Source: Pelagibacteraceae bacterium (GTDB lineage Bacteria > Pseudomonadota > Alphaproteobacteria > HIMB59 > GCA-002718135). From it: DNA of 64,000 nt. Of the stretch, positions 35,220 to 44,156 are shown piece after piece; the first letter of the stretch is position 1; every line of letters starts with the position of its first letter. The stretch is from contig PBDN01000002.1 in assembly GCA_002718135.1 (NCBI GenBank), positions 85,678-149,677 of the forward strand. Direction: 5' to 3'. A model generated the notes under the pieces. It was not told where the DNA came from and did not search any database. It saw nothing but the letters and a program-made list of their open reading frames with translations. The translations under genes were made by a program, and so were the position numbers.

Positions 35220-35807
35220 ATGCGAAAAGGCAATATTCAAAGGAATACCAAAGAAACGAATATATCTTGTTCAATCAATCTAGATGGTGAGGGAAAATCT
35301 AATATTTCTACTGGTGTAGGTTTTTTTGATCACATGCTTGAACTATTAACACATCATAGTCTCATAGATTTAGACTTGATAGTCAAAGGAGATACACATG
35401 TTGATTTTCATCATACTGTAGAAGATGCGGCCTTTTGTATAGCTAAAACAATATTAGAAGCGTTAGGAAACAAAAGAGGCATATTTAGATATGGTTTTTC
35501 ATACATTCCAATGGATGACTGCCTATCAAGATGTGTGATTGATTTTTCTGGAAGGTCTGAGCTTTATTGGAAGGTTGAGCTTGGTTTAGAAAAAATTGGT
35601 GAAATGGATACTGAATTATTCCTTGAATTTTTTAAAACCTTTGCCAATGAAGCGAAGTGCAATCTACACATTGAATGTTTGTATGGAAAAAACAATCATC
35701 ACATAATTGAGTCCTGTTTTAAGGCTTTTGCAAAAAGCATAAGAATGGCCATCACAATTGATCAAAGGGCAAAAAACATAATACCCTCATCAAAAGGAAC
35801 TTTATAA
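35220..35807 (+). CDS. hisB: Imidazoleglycerol-phosphate dehydratase
   Basis: The 195 aa monofunctional dehydratase (no phosphatase domain) catalyses the seventh histidine step. The metal-binding His clusters are seen in 'GVGFFDHMLELLTHHSLIDL', 'DTHVDFHHTVEDAA' and near the C-terminus in 'GKNNHHIIESCFKAFAKSI'. The first gene of a six-gene operon. Start ATG 35220; divergent from hslV across 92 bp that hold both promoters. Confidence 0.96.
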   Translation: MRKGNIQRNTKETNISCSINLDGEGKSNISTGVGFFDHMLELLTHHSLIDLDLIVKGDTHVDFHHTVEDAAFCIAKTILEALGNKRGIFRYGFSYIPMDDCLSRCVIDFSGRSELYWKVELGLEKIGEMDTELFLEFFKTFANEAKCNLHIECLYGKNNHHIIESCFKAFAKSIRMAITIDQRAKNIIPSSKGTL

Positions 35808-35812
35808 TTTGA

Positions 35813-36445
35813 ATGGATAAAAAAATTACCATAGTAGATTATGGTTTGGGCAATATTTTGTCTGCAAAACAATCATTTTTAAGAATAATAAATGAAAACA
35901 ATATTCATGGAAGTGTGCATGTTACCAATTCTCCAGAATCAATTGTAAATGCCACACACGTTGTTCTACCGGGTCAAGGAGCTTTTAAATCTTGTATTGA
36001 TGGTTTAAAAAAAATAGATGGGATGGTTGATGAGTTACATAATTTTGCGCTTAATAAAAAAAAACCATTTTTAGGTATATGTGTTGGTATGCAGCTTTTG
36101 GCTAATGAAAGTGAAGAAAATGGACTTCACAAAGGCCTAGGTTGGATTAGGGGAAAAATTAAAAAACTTCCATCCAAAAATAAAAAACTTCCACATATGG
36201 GCTGGAACACCGTTAAGATAAAAAAAAACAATAATTCTGAAATTAAAATCCCTGAAGAAGACTTTTATTTTGTGCACAGTTATTATTTTAAATGTAAGCA
36301 TGAAAAAAATGTTTTGGCGGAAACCGACTATGGAATAAATTTTTCTTCTATTGTCTATAAAGAAAATATATATGGCGTACAATTCCATCCTGAGAAAAGC
36401 TCAAATCAAGGATTAAAATTTATTAAAGATTTTATAAGTTTATGA
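35813..36445 (+). CDS. hisH: Imidazole glycerol phosphate synthase glutaminase subunit
   Basis: The 210 aa class I amidotransferase has 'IVDYGLGNILSAKQSF', the oxyanion 'VLPGQGAF', catalytic Cys in 'FLGICVGMQLL' and His-Glu in 'GVQFHPEKSSNQGL'. It makes ammonia from glutamine for HisF. Overlaps the GNAT gene by 4 bp (ATGA), which separates it from hisA. Confidence 0.96.
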   Translation: MDKKITIVDYGLGNILSAKQSFLRIINENNIHGSVHVTNSPESIVNATHVVLPGQGAFKSCIDGLKKIDGMVDELHNFALNKKKPFLGICVGMQLLANESEENGLHKGLGWIRGKIKKLPSKNKKLPHMGWNTVKIKKNNNSEIKIPEEDFYFVHSYYFKCKHEKNVLAETDYGINFSSIVYKENIYGVQFHPEKSSNQGLKFIKDFISL

Positions 36446-36978
36446 ACACACAAGTAAAAGAAAACTTTGAAATAAGGGTTGAGAATTTAAAAAAAATTAA
36501 TGATTTAGATTTAGCAGATCTTTGTAACATAACAGAACAAGCCATTAAGGCTGGCGGAGGCTTTGGGTGGTTAACAGTTCCCAAAAGAGACAATTTAAAA
36601 AAATATTGGCAGGGATTGGTTTTAATAAATACAAACATTTTGTTAGTTGGTAGATTAAATGGTGTTATCGCAGGGGCCCTTCAAATTTCATTCAAGGACA
36701 GCAATAACGAAGCACAAAAAAATATTGCGAAAATTCGTTCTCATTTTGTGGCACCTTGGGCCAGGGGCTACGGCCTTGCCAAATCTATGATAGATAATTC
36801 TTTTAATATTTCTAAGGAAAATAATGCTAAGTGTATTCAATTGGACATTCGAGAAACACAAGAAGCAGCCATACAACTTTTTAAAACCAAGGGCTTTATT
36901 AAATGGGGGGAAAACCCTTATTATGCTTATATAAATGGAAGCTTTATTAAAGGTTTTTATTATTATAAAAAGTTATAG
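36442..36978 (+). CDS. GNAT-family N-acetyltransferase embedded in the his operon
   Basis: The 178 aa protein has a GNAT acetyl-CoA fold: the 'VGRLNGVIAGALQISF' strands, the pyrophosphate-binding motif A region 'FVAPWARGYGLAKSMIDNSF' (R-x-x-G-x-A type) and 'CIQLDIRETQEAAIQLFKTK'. It would acetylate an amine or small molecule in the cytoplasm. It is coupled to hisH (4 bp overlap) and to hisA (stop TAG shares its G with the GTG start). Its strict embedding suggests a role linked to histidine synthesis or its side products, but that is inference. Confidence 0.82.
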   Translation: MNTQVKENFEIRVENLKKINDLDLADLCNITEQAIKAGGGFGWLTVPKRDNLKKYWQGLVLINTNILLVGRLNGVIAGALQISFKDSNNEAQKNIAKIRSHFVAPWARGYGLAKSMIDNSFNISKENNAKCIQLDIRETQEAAIQLFKTKGFIKWGENPYYAYINGSFIKGFYYYKKL

Positions 36979-37709
36979 TGAAACTCTTTCCAGCAATAGA
37001 TCTTAAAGATAATAAATGTGTTAGGCTGTCTAGGGGTAAAGATGAGTCCTCTGTAGTGTTTAATGAAAACCCAGTAGATCAGGCAATATATTTTGAACAA
37101 CAAGGATGTAAAAGACTGCATCTTGTTGATCTTGATTCTGCTTTTGGAAGATTAAATATAAATTCAAAAACAATAAAAGAAATAAGAAAGGCGATTAGCA
37201 TTCCAATTCAGATGGGTGGAGGAATCAGAAGCAAAGATTATGCTAATTCATTATTTAACTTATATATTGATTATTTAATAATTGGTTCTTACTCTATTAC
37301 AAATGTAAATGATGTTCTTGATTTAGCAAAAAGCTTTTCTAATAGAGTTTATGTTGCTTTAGATATTTTAAATCATAAACTGATGATACGTGGGTGGAGG
37401 GATGAGGCTAAAATTAAAACTGATGATTTATTAAAAAAATATAACCCTTCTAATATTAGAGGTTACGTATTAACAGATATAAATAATGATGGGATGCTTA
37501 ATGGTTTAGATATTGATTTGATTAATTATTATCAAAATCTTACAAATAAAAATCTTGTAGTTGGTGGAGGGCTGACATCTTACATTGATTTAAAAAAATT
37601 AAATAAATTATCCAAAAAAAATTTGGAGGGGGTTATAGCTGGGAAATCTTTTTATATTGGAAATATAGATTTAAAGCACGCTCAAAAAATATTAGATAAA
37701 AATGCTTAA
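36978..37709 (+). CDS. hisA: ProFAR isomerase
   Basis: The 243 aa TIM barrel isomerises ProFAR to PRFAR. It has '[19 protein letters not shown]', '[11 protein letters not shown]' and '[10 protein letters not shown]' in the first half and '[18 protein letters not shown]' plus '[10 protein letters not shown]' in the second. It begins with GTG 36978, overlapping the upstream stop by one base, and overlaps hisF by 8 bp. Some bacteria use a dual HisA/TrpF; there is no sign of that here. Confidence 0.95.
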   Translation: MKLFPAIDLKDNKCVRLSRGKDESSVVFNENPVDQAIYFEQQGCKRLHLVDLDSAFGRLNINSKTIKEIRKAISIPIQMGGGIRSKDYANSLFNLYIDYLIIGSYSITNVNDVLDLAKSFSNRVYVALDILNHKLMIRGWRDEAKIKTDDLLKKYNPSNIRGYVLTDINNDGMLNGLDIDLINYYQNLTNKNLVVGGGLTSYIDLKKLNKLSKKNLEGVIAGKSFYIGNIDLKHAQKILDKNA

Positions 37710-38457
37710 AAAAAGAATAATACCCTGTCTTGATGTAAAGGACGGAAGGGTGGTAAAGGGAATAAATTTTATAGATCTAATAGATGCAGGAGATCCTGTA
37801 GAACAAGCAAAATATTACTCAGAAAATGGAGCAGATGAAATATGTTTTTTAGATATAAATGCATCACTAGAAAACAGATCAACAATGCTAGATATTGTTG
37901 AAAAAACAGCTTCTAAAGTTTTTATTCCCTTAACTGTTGGAGGGGGCATAAGTTCAATAGAAAATATTAGATCTTTACTTAAAGCCGGTGCTGATAAAGT
38001 TTCAATAAATTCTTCAGCTATAAAAGATCCCAATCTTATTAAAGAGGCAACTTCTCATTTTGGGAGTCAATGTATTGTTCTCGCTATAGATGTTAAAAAA
38101 AATAAAAACCATTGGAATGTATTTTCTCATGGTGGCACTATTAACACCAATTTAAATGCTATTGATTGGGTAAAACAAGTGGAATTATTAGGTGCTGGAG
38201 AAATTTTATTAACCTCTATGGATCGAGATGGAACAAAAACTGGTTTTGATTTAGATATATTAAAATTAGTTACTGATTCTGTTAATATACCTGTAATTGC
38301 AAGTGGTGGGGTTGGCTCTTTACAACATTTTTATGAGGGTATTGTTCATGGTGGAGCAAGCGCATTGTTAGCAGCTTCTGTATTCCATTTTAATAAATTT
38401 AGTATAATTGAGGTTAAAAAATATTTATCAGAAAAAAATATTAATATTAGGATATAA
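37702..38457 (+). CDS. hisF: Imidazole glycerol phosphate synthase cyclase subunit
   Basis: The 251 aa barrel starts '[20 protein letters not shown]', with catalytic Asp in 'CLDV' and in '[15 protein letters not shown]', and phosphate loops 'LTVGGGISS' and '[10 protein letters not shown]'. With HisH it makes IGP and AICAR. The ATG at 37702 lies inside the hisA end. Confidence 0.96.
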   Translation: MLKKRIIPCLDVKDGRVVKGINFIDLIDAGDPVEQAKYYSENGADEICFLDINASLENRSTMLDIVEKTASKVFIPLTVGGGISSIENIRSLLKAGADKVSINSSAIKDPNLIKEATSHFGSQCIVLAIDVKKNKNHWNVFSHGGTINTNLNAIDWVKQVELLGAGEILLTSMDRDGTKTGFDLDILKLVTDSVNIPVIASGGVGSLQHFYEGIVHGGASALLAASVFHFNKFSIIEVKKYLSEKNINIRI

Positions 38458-38458
38458 T

Positions 38459-38743
38459 ATGGAAGATGAATTTAAATTATTATTTAAAACTGTTTCAAAC
38501 AGAATAAAACAAGATAAATCAAAATCATATACAAAAAAACTTATAAAAGAAGGACCAAAAAAAATTTCTCAAAAATTAGGTGAAGAATGCACTGAACTTA
38601 TTGTAGATTATTTAAAAGGTTCAAAAAAAAGAACTGTTGAAGAGGCAGTTGATGTTATATACCATCTCGTTGTTCTGCTTAATTCAAAAAAAATATCAAT
38701 AAATGACATTTACAAAGAAATAAGGAAAAGAAAAAATGTATGA
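38459..38743 (+). CDS. hisE: Phosphoribosyl-ATP pyrophosphatase
   Basis: The 94 aa MazG-like protein has 'LFKTVSNRI', 'YTKKLIKEGPKKISQKLGEE' and 'EEAVDVIYHLVVLLNSK', giving the helical metal site. It catalyses the second step of histidine synthesis. I choose the ATG at 38459, just after the hisF stop; an upstream in-frame ATG at 38408 would overlap hisF by 50 bp and add a non-homologous stretch. Confidence 0.93.
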   Translation: MEDEFKLLFKTVSNRIKQDKSKSYTKKLIKEGPKKISQKLGEECTELIVDYLKGSKKRTVEEAVDVIYHLVVLLNSKKISINDIYKEIRKRKNV

Positions 38744-39089
38744 TAAAAATAACATTTTTGCAAAAATACTAAGATCTGAAATTCCATGCAATAAGGTTTA
38801 TGAAGATGAAGGGGTGCTGTTTTTTTATGACATAAACCCAATAGCCAAGATTCATGTTTTAGGAATACCTAAGGTTGAATGTGTCGATTTCGAAGATTTT
38901 ATTTCAAATTCAAATGAAAAGAATGTTTATAGTTTTTTTAAAAAAGTTAATAAGGTCATTAATTTGCTTGGAATAAACAAACTGGGATATAGATTAATCA
39001 CAAATTCAGGTAAAGATGGCGGACAAGAAATACCTCATTTTCATGTTCATATAATTGGTGGAGAAAAATTAGGTACTAAAATAAAATAA
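38736..39089 (+). CDS. HIT-family nucleotide hydrolase/transferase
   Basis: The 117 aa protein starts 'DKNNIFAKILRSEIPCNKVY' and has the histidine triad 'HFHVHIIGG' at the C-terminus (HxHxH form). HinT-type proteins cleave nucleoside phosphoramidates and acyl-AMP. Overlaps hisE by 8 bp, so it closes the his operon. Followed by an AT-only hairpin. Confidence 0.92.
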   Translation: MYDKNNIFAKILRSEIPCNKVYEDEGVLFFYDINPIAKIHVLGIPKVECVDFEDFISNSNEKNVYSFFKKVNKVINLLGINKLGYRLITNSGKDGGQEIPHFHVHIIGGEKLGTKIK

Positions 39090-39100
39090 ATTTTATTTTA
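39077..39100. terminator. AT-only palindrome at the convergent HIT/BON ends
   Basis: TAAAATAAAAT (39077-39087) and ATTTTATTTTA (39090-39100) are perfect 11-base arms separated by AA. It spans both stop codons. Because T runs flank both sides it could work as a weak bidirectional terminator; it has no G-C pair, so function is uncertain. Confidence 0.4.
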
Positions 39101-39671
39101 CTATAACATAATTAACAATTTCCTTTACACCTTTGATTGACTTTAGTGAGTCTAATAAATTGTTTAATGTTTTTTGATCTTTTGTTATTCCGGCAACATA
39201 CAACTTACCTTGAATTGTTTCAAAATTATAACCAGCTGATCTTAAACCAACAGTTTTGGCAGCTAATGCTTTTGCTTGTGTATTTATCCACAAATCATTA
39301 GCATATTCTTTTAAAGTTGCCCTTTCGCCTATTTGGATTTCGTTAATTACTTCATTTATTCCTTCAACCTCCCACACTAGTCTTACTGCCTCTATTCGTG
39401 TTTCTTGATTATCAACAAGTCCAGTTAAAAGTATACGACCTTCTAAAACTGTTGTATTAATATTGACAAATAAATTTTCGTTAGAGCCTAAAAATTTTGC
39501 AGCTATATTAACTTTAATTGTTGCATCATCTACAACAGTTCCTAAAGACCTATCTCCTTCTGCCACAACCATAGTTGTGGCGCCACCACTAGCTATAATT
39601 CCTGTTGGCGAACAACCATAATTATTTATAATAACAAAAAGTATTGCCACTAAGATAATTAAAGGTTTCAT
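39093..39671 (-). CDS. BON-domain outer-membrane lipoprotein (DolP/OsmY-like)
   Basis: The 192 aa protein has a lipoprotein signal ending 'NNYGC' (Cys at about 20), a Gly/Ser-rich spacer with 'SGGATTMVVAEGDRSLGTVV' and two BON domains (about 48-115 and 120-190, e.g. 'VEGRI'-like 'VLEGRILLTGLVDNQETRI' and 'TIQGKLYVAGITKDQ'). DolP/YraP binds anionic phospholipid at the division site and protects the outer membrane. Coupled to rsmI by a 4 bp overlap, as yraP sits near rsmI in other Proteobacteria. Confidence 0.87.
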   Translation of the reverse strand: MKPLIILVAILFVIINNYGCSPTGIIASGGATTMVVAEGDRSLGTVVDDATIKVNIAAKFLGSNENLFVNINTTVLEGRILLTGLVDNQETRIEAVRLVWEVEGINEVINEIQIGERATLKEYANDLWINTQAKALAAKTVGLRSAGYNFETIQGKLYVAGITKDQKTLNNLLDSLKSIKGVKEIVNYVIVK

Positions 39672-40504
39672 TTTTTTAATTCTAAAGCTTTTCTATATAT
39701 TTCTTTTTTTGATATTTTTGTAAATTTATGCACTATTTCAACGACGTCAGTCAAAGAAAATTTTTTTAATAATTTTAATATGTTATTTTTATGAGATTCA
39801 ATTAATATCTCTGAATCGTCTTGTTTTTTTACATCAGGACCTATTATAACAACAAATTCTCCCCGAGTGTTATTTGCATCTTTTGTGAATTTTTTTATGA
39901 CATCATCTGATAAACCCACAAATATTTTTTCATTTAATTTGGTTAATTCCTTGCAAACACAAATTTCTCTACTTGAGATATTTTTGTTAATTAACTTTAA
40001 ACACAACAAAATTTTATGACTAGACACAAAAAAAACACTAGTTTTTGAAGATGTTAGAATTTCATTAAGAAACTCGTCCATTGCCTTTTTTGTTTTTGGA
40101 GCAAATCCCAGATATTGAAACTGATTTGAAGCAATTGATGATACTTGTAGCGCATTTATTAATGAACATGGCCCGGGGACAGAAGTAACATAAAGATTAT
40201 TTTTTATATAAAATTTAACTAGATTATAACCTGGGTCTGAAATAAGTGGAGATCCAGCATCAGAAATAAGTGCTATAGAATTGTTTATGTGATATTTTTT
40301 TACTTTTTCTATGATTTTCTCTTCATTATGATCGTGAAGGGAATATAATTTCTTATTAATGTCTAAATTTGATAATAGTTTAAGTGAGCGCTTTATGTTT
40401 TCACAAATAATTATATCAACACCACTTAATGTTTCTTTGGCCCTATAAGTTATGTCTTTCAAATTGCCTATTGGAGTAGCGACTATATATAAACCTTTTT
40501 TCAT
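39668..40504 (-). CDS. rsmI: 16S rRNA (cytidine1402-2'-O)-methyltransferase RsmI
   Basis: The 278 aa SAM enzyme has 'LYIVATPIGNLKDITYRA', 'LYSLHDHNEE', 'ALISDAGSPLISDPGY' and 'VTSVPGPCSLINAL', the RsmI/YraL tetrapyrrole-methylase fold. It methylates C1402 in the decoding centre. ATG 40504. Its first 53 bases lie over the start of the divergent LpoA-like gene. Confidence 0.95.
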   Translation of the reverse strand: MKKGLYIVATPIGNLKDITYRAKETLSGVDIIICENIKRSLKLLSNLDINKKLYSLHDHNEEKIIEKVKKYHINNSIALISDAGSPLISDPGYNLVKFYIKNNLYVTSVPGPCSLINALQVSSIASNQFQYLGFAPKTKKAMDEFLNEILTSSKTSVFFVSSHKILLCLKLINKNISSREICVCKELTKLNEKIFVGLSDDVIKKFTKDANNTRGEFVVIIGPDVKKQDDSEILIESHKNNILKLLKKFSLTDVVEIVHKFTKISKKEIYRKALELKK

Positions 40505-41771
40505 AATTTTTCTTTTTTTTATATTTTTAATATCGTGTTCTCCAGTAGATTCTTTAATTAAAAAAACTGAAGTTTATAATAAAGAAAATAATTCAGAAGA
40601 AAATATTAATAATAAAAAAGAACAACAAAATACTGCCGATGTATTGAATCAGGACAAAAAAACCATTCAGCATTCTGAAAGTATTCTTAACAAAAATGTA
40701 ACAATTATTTTTTCAAACTCAGATAAAGAGAATGTTGTAAATCAATTTATTAATGTAATTGAGATGGCTGTTTATAATAAGCAATTAAAAGGTATAAATT
40801 TTAACATTGCTATGTATTCAAATAAAAATGAACTTGATGAAATTATCAAAAATTCTAACAATCTGGGTAAGATTTATATCGGTCCAATAAATGCTGAGGA
40901 TACTTTGGTTGTAAAAAATTATTGTAATGAAGGTGCTATTTTTTTTTCTTTTGCATCAAAAAAAAGCTTAGCTAAAGATTGCGTTTATTTAGTAAATTTT
41001 TTTCCTGAGAACGAACTAAGATCAATATTTAAATATCTTCCCACAAATTCTAAAGTCGCCTTTCTTTATCCTCAAAATAAATATGGCTATAAAATCAATA
41101 GTATTATTGATGAAATTGCAAATTATAGTGATTCAATTATTGTTAACAGATCTTCATACAAAGATGATATGAGCAACGTAAGAGGGGCTATAAAAGAGCT
41201 TGGCAAATATGAGTTAAGAAAATATGAGCTTGATAGACAAAAACAAATATTAGCTAATAAAAAAGATAGTGAATCTATAAAAAGACTAAAAAAACTTAAA
41301 AAATTTAAAACAACAAGAGATTTTGATTTCACACATCTGATTTTACCAGATTATGGTCTGCGCTTGTTACAAGTTGCACCCCTATTACCATATTATGATA
41401 TTGATCCAAATATAGTTAGATTTGTAGGAACAGGCGTTTGGGACGATGAAGCCTTTTTCCTAGAGCCATCTTTGCAAAAATCAATTTTTCCTGGGGTTGA
41501 GAAAAAAAAACGAGAGACAATTCAGGGAGAATTTGAAAAAATTTATAATAATAAATTTTTGAGAATATCGACACTGCCCTATGACTTATTAGGTATTTTA
41601 TCTTATGCGTTTCAAAACAAAAATTCATTAAGTGAATTCTACAATCTATTAAATAACAGTGAAATAAGATTTGAGGGTGTTGATGGTAGTTTTTATTTTA
41701 AAAAAAATATTATTGAAAGAGATCTAGATATTTTGCAAATATCGAATGGAATAGCAAAAAAAATAAACTAA
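40452..41771 (+). CDS. LpoA-like penicillin-binding-protein activator lipoprotein
   Basis: The 439 aa protein begins with a hydrophobic segment and lipobox 'FLISC' (Cys about 29), then a low-complexity Asn/Lys/Glu linker and a periplasmic-binding-like domain: 'IGPINAEDTLVVKNYC', 'VAFLYPQNKYGYKINSIIDE' and 'TLPYDLLGILSYAFQ'. It resembles LpoA/YraM proteins that activate PBP1A from the outer membrane and are encoded next to rsmI. The only ATG before the signal is at 40452, inside rsmI on the other strand; TTG 40464 is an alternative. No strong ribosome site is visible. Confidence 0.78.
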   Translation: MSFKLPIGVATIYKPFFIIFLFFIFLISCSPVDSLIKKTEVYNKENNSEENINNKKEQQNTADVLNQDKKTIQHSESILNKNVTIIFSNSDKENVVNQFINVIEMAVYNKQLKGINFNIAMYSNKNELDEIIKNSNNLGKIYIGPINAEDTLVVKNYCNEGAIFFSFASKKSLAKDCVYLVNFFPENELRSIFKYLPTNSKVAFLYPQNKYGYKINSIIDEIANYSDSIIVNRSSYKDDMSNVRGAIKELGKYELRKYELDRQKQILANKKDSESIKRLKKLKKFKTTRDFDFTHLILPDYGLRLLQVAPLLPYYDIDPNIVRFVGTGVWDDEAFFLEPSLQKSIFPGVEKKKRETIQGEFEKIYNNKFLRISTLPYDLLGILSYAFQNKNSLSEFYNLLNNSEIRFEGVDGSFYFKKNIIERDLDILQISNGIAKKIN

Positions 41772-41772
41772 T

Positions 41773-42348
41773 TTAATTTTTCAAAAAATTAAGCATTTTT
41801 TTTATAGCTATACATCTGTGACTTAAACTATTTTTTTTATTAGAAGTCATTTCAGAAAAAGTTTTTTCATGACCATCTGGAATAAAAATTGGATCATACC
41901 CAAATCCATTAAAACCTTTGGGTTTTGCCGCAATGTTTCCATGAACTCTACCTTCGAAAATTAAATAGTGACCTAATTTAAGAGTTAGGCAAATACTGCA
42001 CACAAAGCATGCCTTTGTATTTAATTTAGTTTTTGATAATATAAAATTAAAAGCTTCTTTATTATTTTTGAATTTTGATAAATATCTTTTAGACCCTATG
42101 CCCGGTTTGTTATTTAACGCCTCTATGCAAATCCCTGAATCATCAGCAAAACAGGGTATTTGAAATTTTTTAAATCCAAAAATAGATTTGATTTTTGCAT
42201 TTTCCACAAAAGTTTTACCATTTTCAATCGGTTCTTTCGTTTTTGGTAAATTTTTTAAACTTATAACTTTAATTTTATCACCAATAATTTTGTTAGCTTC
42301 TTTAATTTTAGAATTATTGCTAGTAAAAAAAAGTATTTTATTTTTCAA
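41773..42348 (-). CDS. rdgB: XTP/dITP pyrophosphatase (RdgB/HAM1)
   Basis: The 191 aa enzyme has '[18 protein letters not shown]' (SxN nucleotide pocket), '[20 protein letters not shown]', and '[20 protein letters not shown]'. It removes deaminated purine NTPs. Start TTG 42348; no ATG precedes the conserved region. It overlaps the end of rph by 11 bp, a classic pairing. Confidence 0.94.
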   Translation of the reverse strand: MKNKILFFTSNNSKIKEANKIIGDKIKVISLKNLPKTKEPIENGKTFVENAKIKSIFGFKKFQIPCFADDSGICIEALNNKPGIGSKRYLSKFKNNKEAFNFILSKTKLNTKACFVCSICLTLKLGHYLIFEGRVHGNIAAKPKGFNGFGYDPIFIPDGHEKTFSEMTSNKKNSLSHRCIAIKKMLNFLKN

Positions 42349-43057
42349 GATCTAAAATTTGATTTTGTTTTTTTATAATTTCCTCAATACCCTTTTTAGC
42401 TAAATTAAAGACTTCGTCAAATTCGTTTTCGCTAAAAAAATACTCTTCACCAGTCATTTGTATTTCTGAAATTTTTCCACTTTTGCATATTACAAAATTA
42501 GCGTCTGCTTGTGCCTCAGAGTCTTCTTCATAATCAAGATCCAAAATTGGTTTCCCATCTTTTATTCCAGCAGAAACCGCAGCAATAAAATCTTTGATTA
42601 TAATTTTTTCAATGTTATAACTTGATCTAAGTTTTTCAACTGCTAAATACAAAGCAACAAAAGCCCCACTAATTGATGCCGTTCTAGTTCCACCATCAGC
42701 TTGAATTACGTCACAATCAATTTTAATTTGTCTTTCGCCTAAATTTCTCAAATCTGTTATAGATCGTAGGCTTCTACCTATTAAGCGCTGTATTTCTTGT
42801 GTTCTTCCACTTTGTTTGCCTTTTGTGGCTTCACGATCTGATCTGGTATTTGTTGATCTTGGAAGCATACCATATTCGGCAGTAACCCACCCCCTACCAG
42901 AGTTTTTAAGCCAATGTGGTGTTTTTTCTTCTATACTAGCAGTACATAAAACATGGGTATTACCAAATTTAACCAAACAAGAACCCTCTGCATGTAAATT
43001 TACATTTTTTTCAAAAGAAATAGCACGTAATTCATTAAAGGCTCTATTTTTTCTCAT
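42338..43057 (-). CDS. rph: Ribonuclease PH
   Basis: The 239 aa phosphorolytic nuclease trims tRNA 3' ends. Marks are '[20 protein letters not shown]', '[20 protein letters not shown]', '[20 protein letters not shown]' and '[17 protein letters not shown]'. Start ATG 43057. Divergent from hrcA with a 51 bp gap. Confidence 0.97.
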   Translation of the reverse strand: MRKNRAFNELRAISFEKNVNLHAEGSCLVKFGNTHVLCTASIEEKTPHWLKNSGRGWVTAEYGMLPRSTNTRSDREATKGKQSGRTQEIQRLIGRSLRSITDLRNLGERQIKIDCDVIQADGGTRTASISGAFVALYLAVEKLRSSYNIEKIIIKDFIAAVSAGIKDGKPILDLDYEEDSEAQADANFVICKSGKISEIQMTGEEYFFSENEFDEVFNLAKKGIEEIIKKQNQILDLEK

Positions 43058-43108
43058 TTTAATTTATTAATAATAGAAAAATAAATTTATTAAACCAATA
43101 TATGCAAA

Positions 43109-44155
43109 ATGTCTGATAATTTATATACAGAGCTTAACGATCGTACTAAAGAAGTTTTTAAACACGTTGTAGAAACATATCTTAAAACAGGATTCCCATC
43201 AGGTTCTGAAACCATCCTTAAGCGCGGTGGCTTAGAAATGTCATCATCTTCTATAAGGGCTATTCTTTCAAATTTACAAAAAGAAGGTTTACTTTATGCC
43301 CCACATACTTCTGCGGGAAGGATGCCCACAGACAAAGGAATTCGATTTTTTGTTGATGGACTACTAGAGTTTGGAAGAGTTTCAAATACAGAAAAAGAAC
43401 TTATAAAACAAAAATGTGTTAACAGAGGAAAATCTTATCAAGAAGTTTTAAACACTGCCTCAAAGGCTATATCTGGTCTATCAAACTATGCAGGTATTGT
43501 TATAGCTCCAAAATTTCAAAAAAATCTTAAACACTTGGAATTTATTAGAATAAATGATTCACAAATTATGTCAATTTTAGCATATGAAAATGGTGAAGTT
43601 GAGAATAGAATTATTTTAGACAAAGGCAAATATACACAATCTGCTCTTTTACAAGCATCAAAATATTTAAGCTCTAAATTTGAAAATAAAAACATTTCTC
43701 AAATTAAGTCTTTGATTGAAAATGAAATAAAGCAATCTAAAAACAAATTTGATAGCATATCATCAAAATTACTTAAAAAAGGAATATTGGAAACTTTACC
43801 AGATATGGATAATCCCTATATATTTCTTCATGGTCAGTCAAATTTACTTCAAGATGAAATTGTTTCTAAGGATCTTGATCAAATTAGAGATCTTTTTGAT
43901 GAAATAGAAAATAAAAAAACGTTTATTGATATTTTAGAAAATGCAGCGAATGCGAAGGGGGTTCAAATTTTTATTGGTTCAAAAAATTTTTTATTTAAGC
44001 ACTCAGGACTTTCTATGGTAATGGCCCCATATAAAAATAAAAACCAAGAAATAGTTGGTGCAATTGGTGTAGTTGGTCCAACGAGATTGAATTATGCAAA
44101 AATAGTACCACTTGTAGATTATACATCTAAAATTATTGGAAAGGTAATTGATTAA
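43109..44155 (+). CDS. hrcA: Heat-inducible transcriptional repressor HrcA
   Basis: The 348 aa protein has an N-terminal winged helix ('ELNDRTKEVFKHVVETYLKT', 'SSSSIRAILSNLQKEGLL'), 'PHTSAGRMPTDKGIRFFVD' and a GAF-like body ending 'IGVVGPTRLNYAKIVPLVDY'. HrcA binds CIRCE operators. I see no CIRCE (TTAGCACTC-N9-GAGTGCTAA) in this window, so its targets (probably groESL) lie elsewhere. The grpE ATG follows 1 nt after its stop. Confidence 0.95.
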   Translation: MSDNLYTELNDRTKEVFKHVVETYLKTGFPSGSETILKRGGLEMSSSSIRAILSNLQKEGLLYAPHTSAGRMPTDKGIRFFVDGLLEFGRVSNTEKELIKQKCVNRGKSYQEVLNTASKAISGLSNYAGIVIAPKFQKNLKHLEFIRINDSQIMSILAYENGEVENRIILDKGKYTQSALLQASKYLSSKFENKNISQIKSLIENEIKQSKNKFDSISSKLLKKGILETLPDMDNPYIFLHGQSNLLQDEIVSKDLDQIRDLFDEIENKKTFIDILENAANAKGVQIFIGSKNFLFKHSGLSMVMAPYKNKNQEIVGAIGVVGPTRLNYAKIVPLVDYTSKIIGKVID

Positions 44156-44156
44156 A

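Noticed and set aside
43058..43108. CIRCE operator upstream of hrcA
   Set aside because: No TTAGCACTC-type half-site is seen here, in the grpE-dnaK gap or before hslV.
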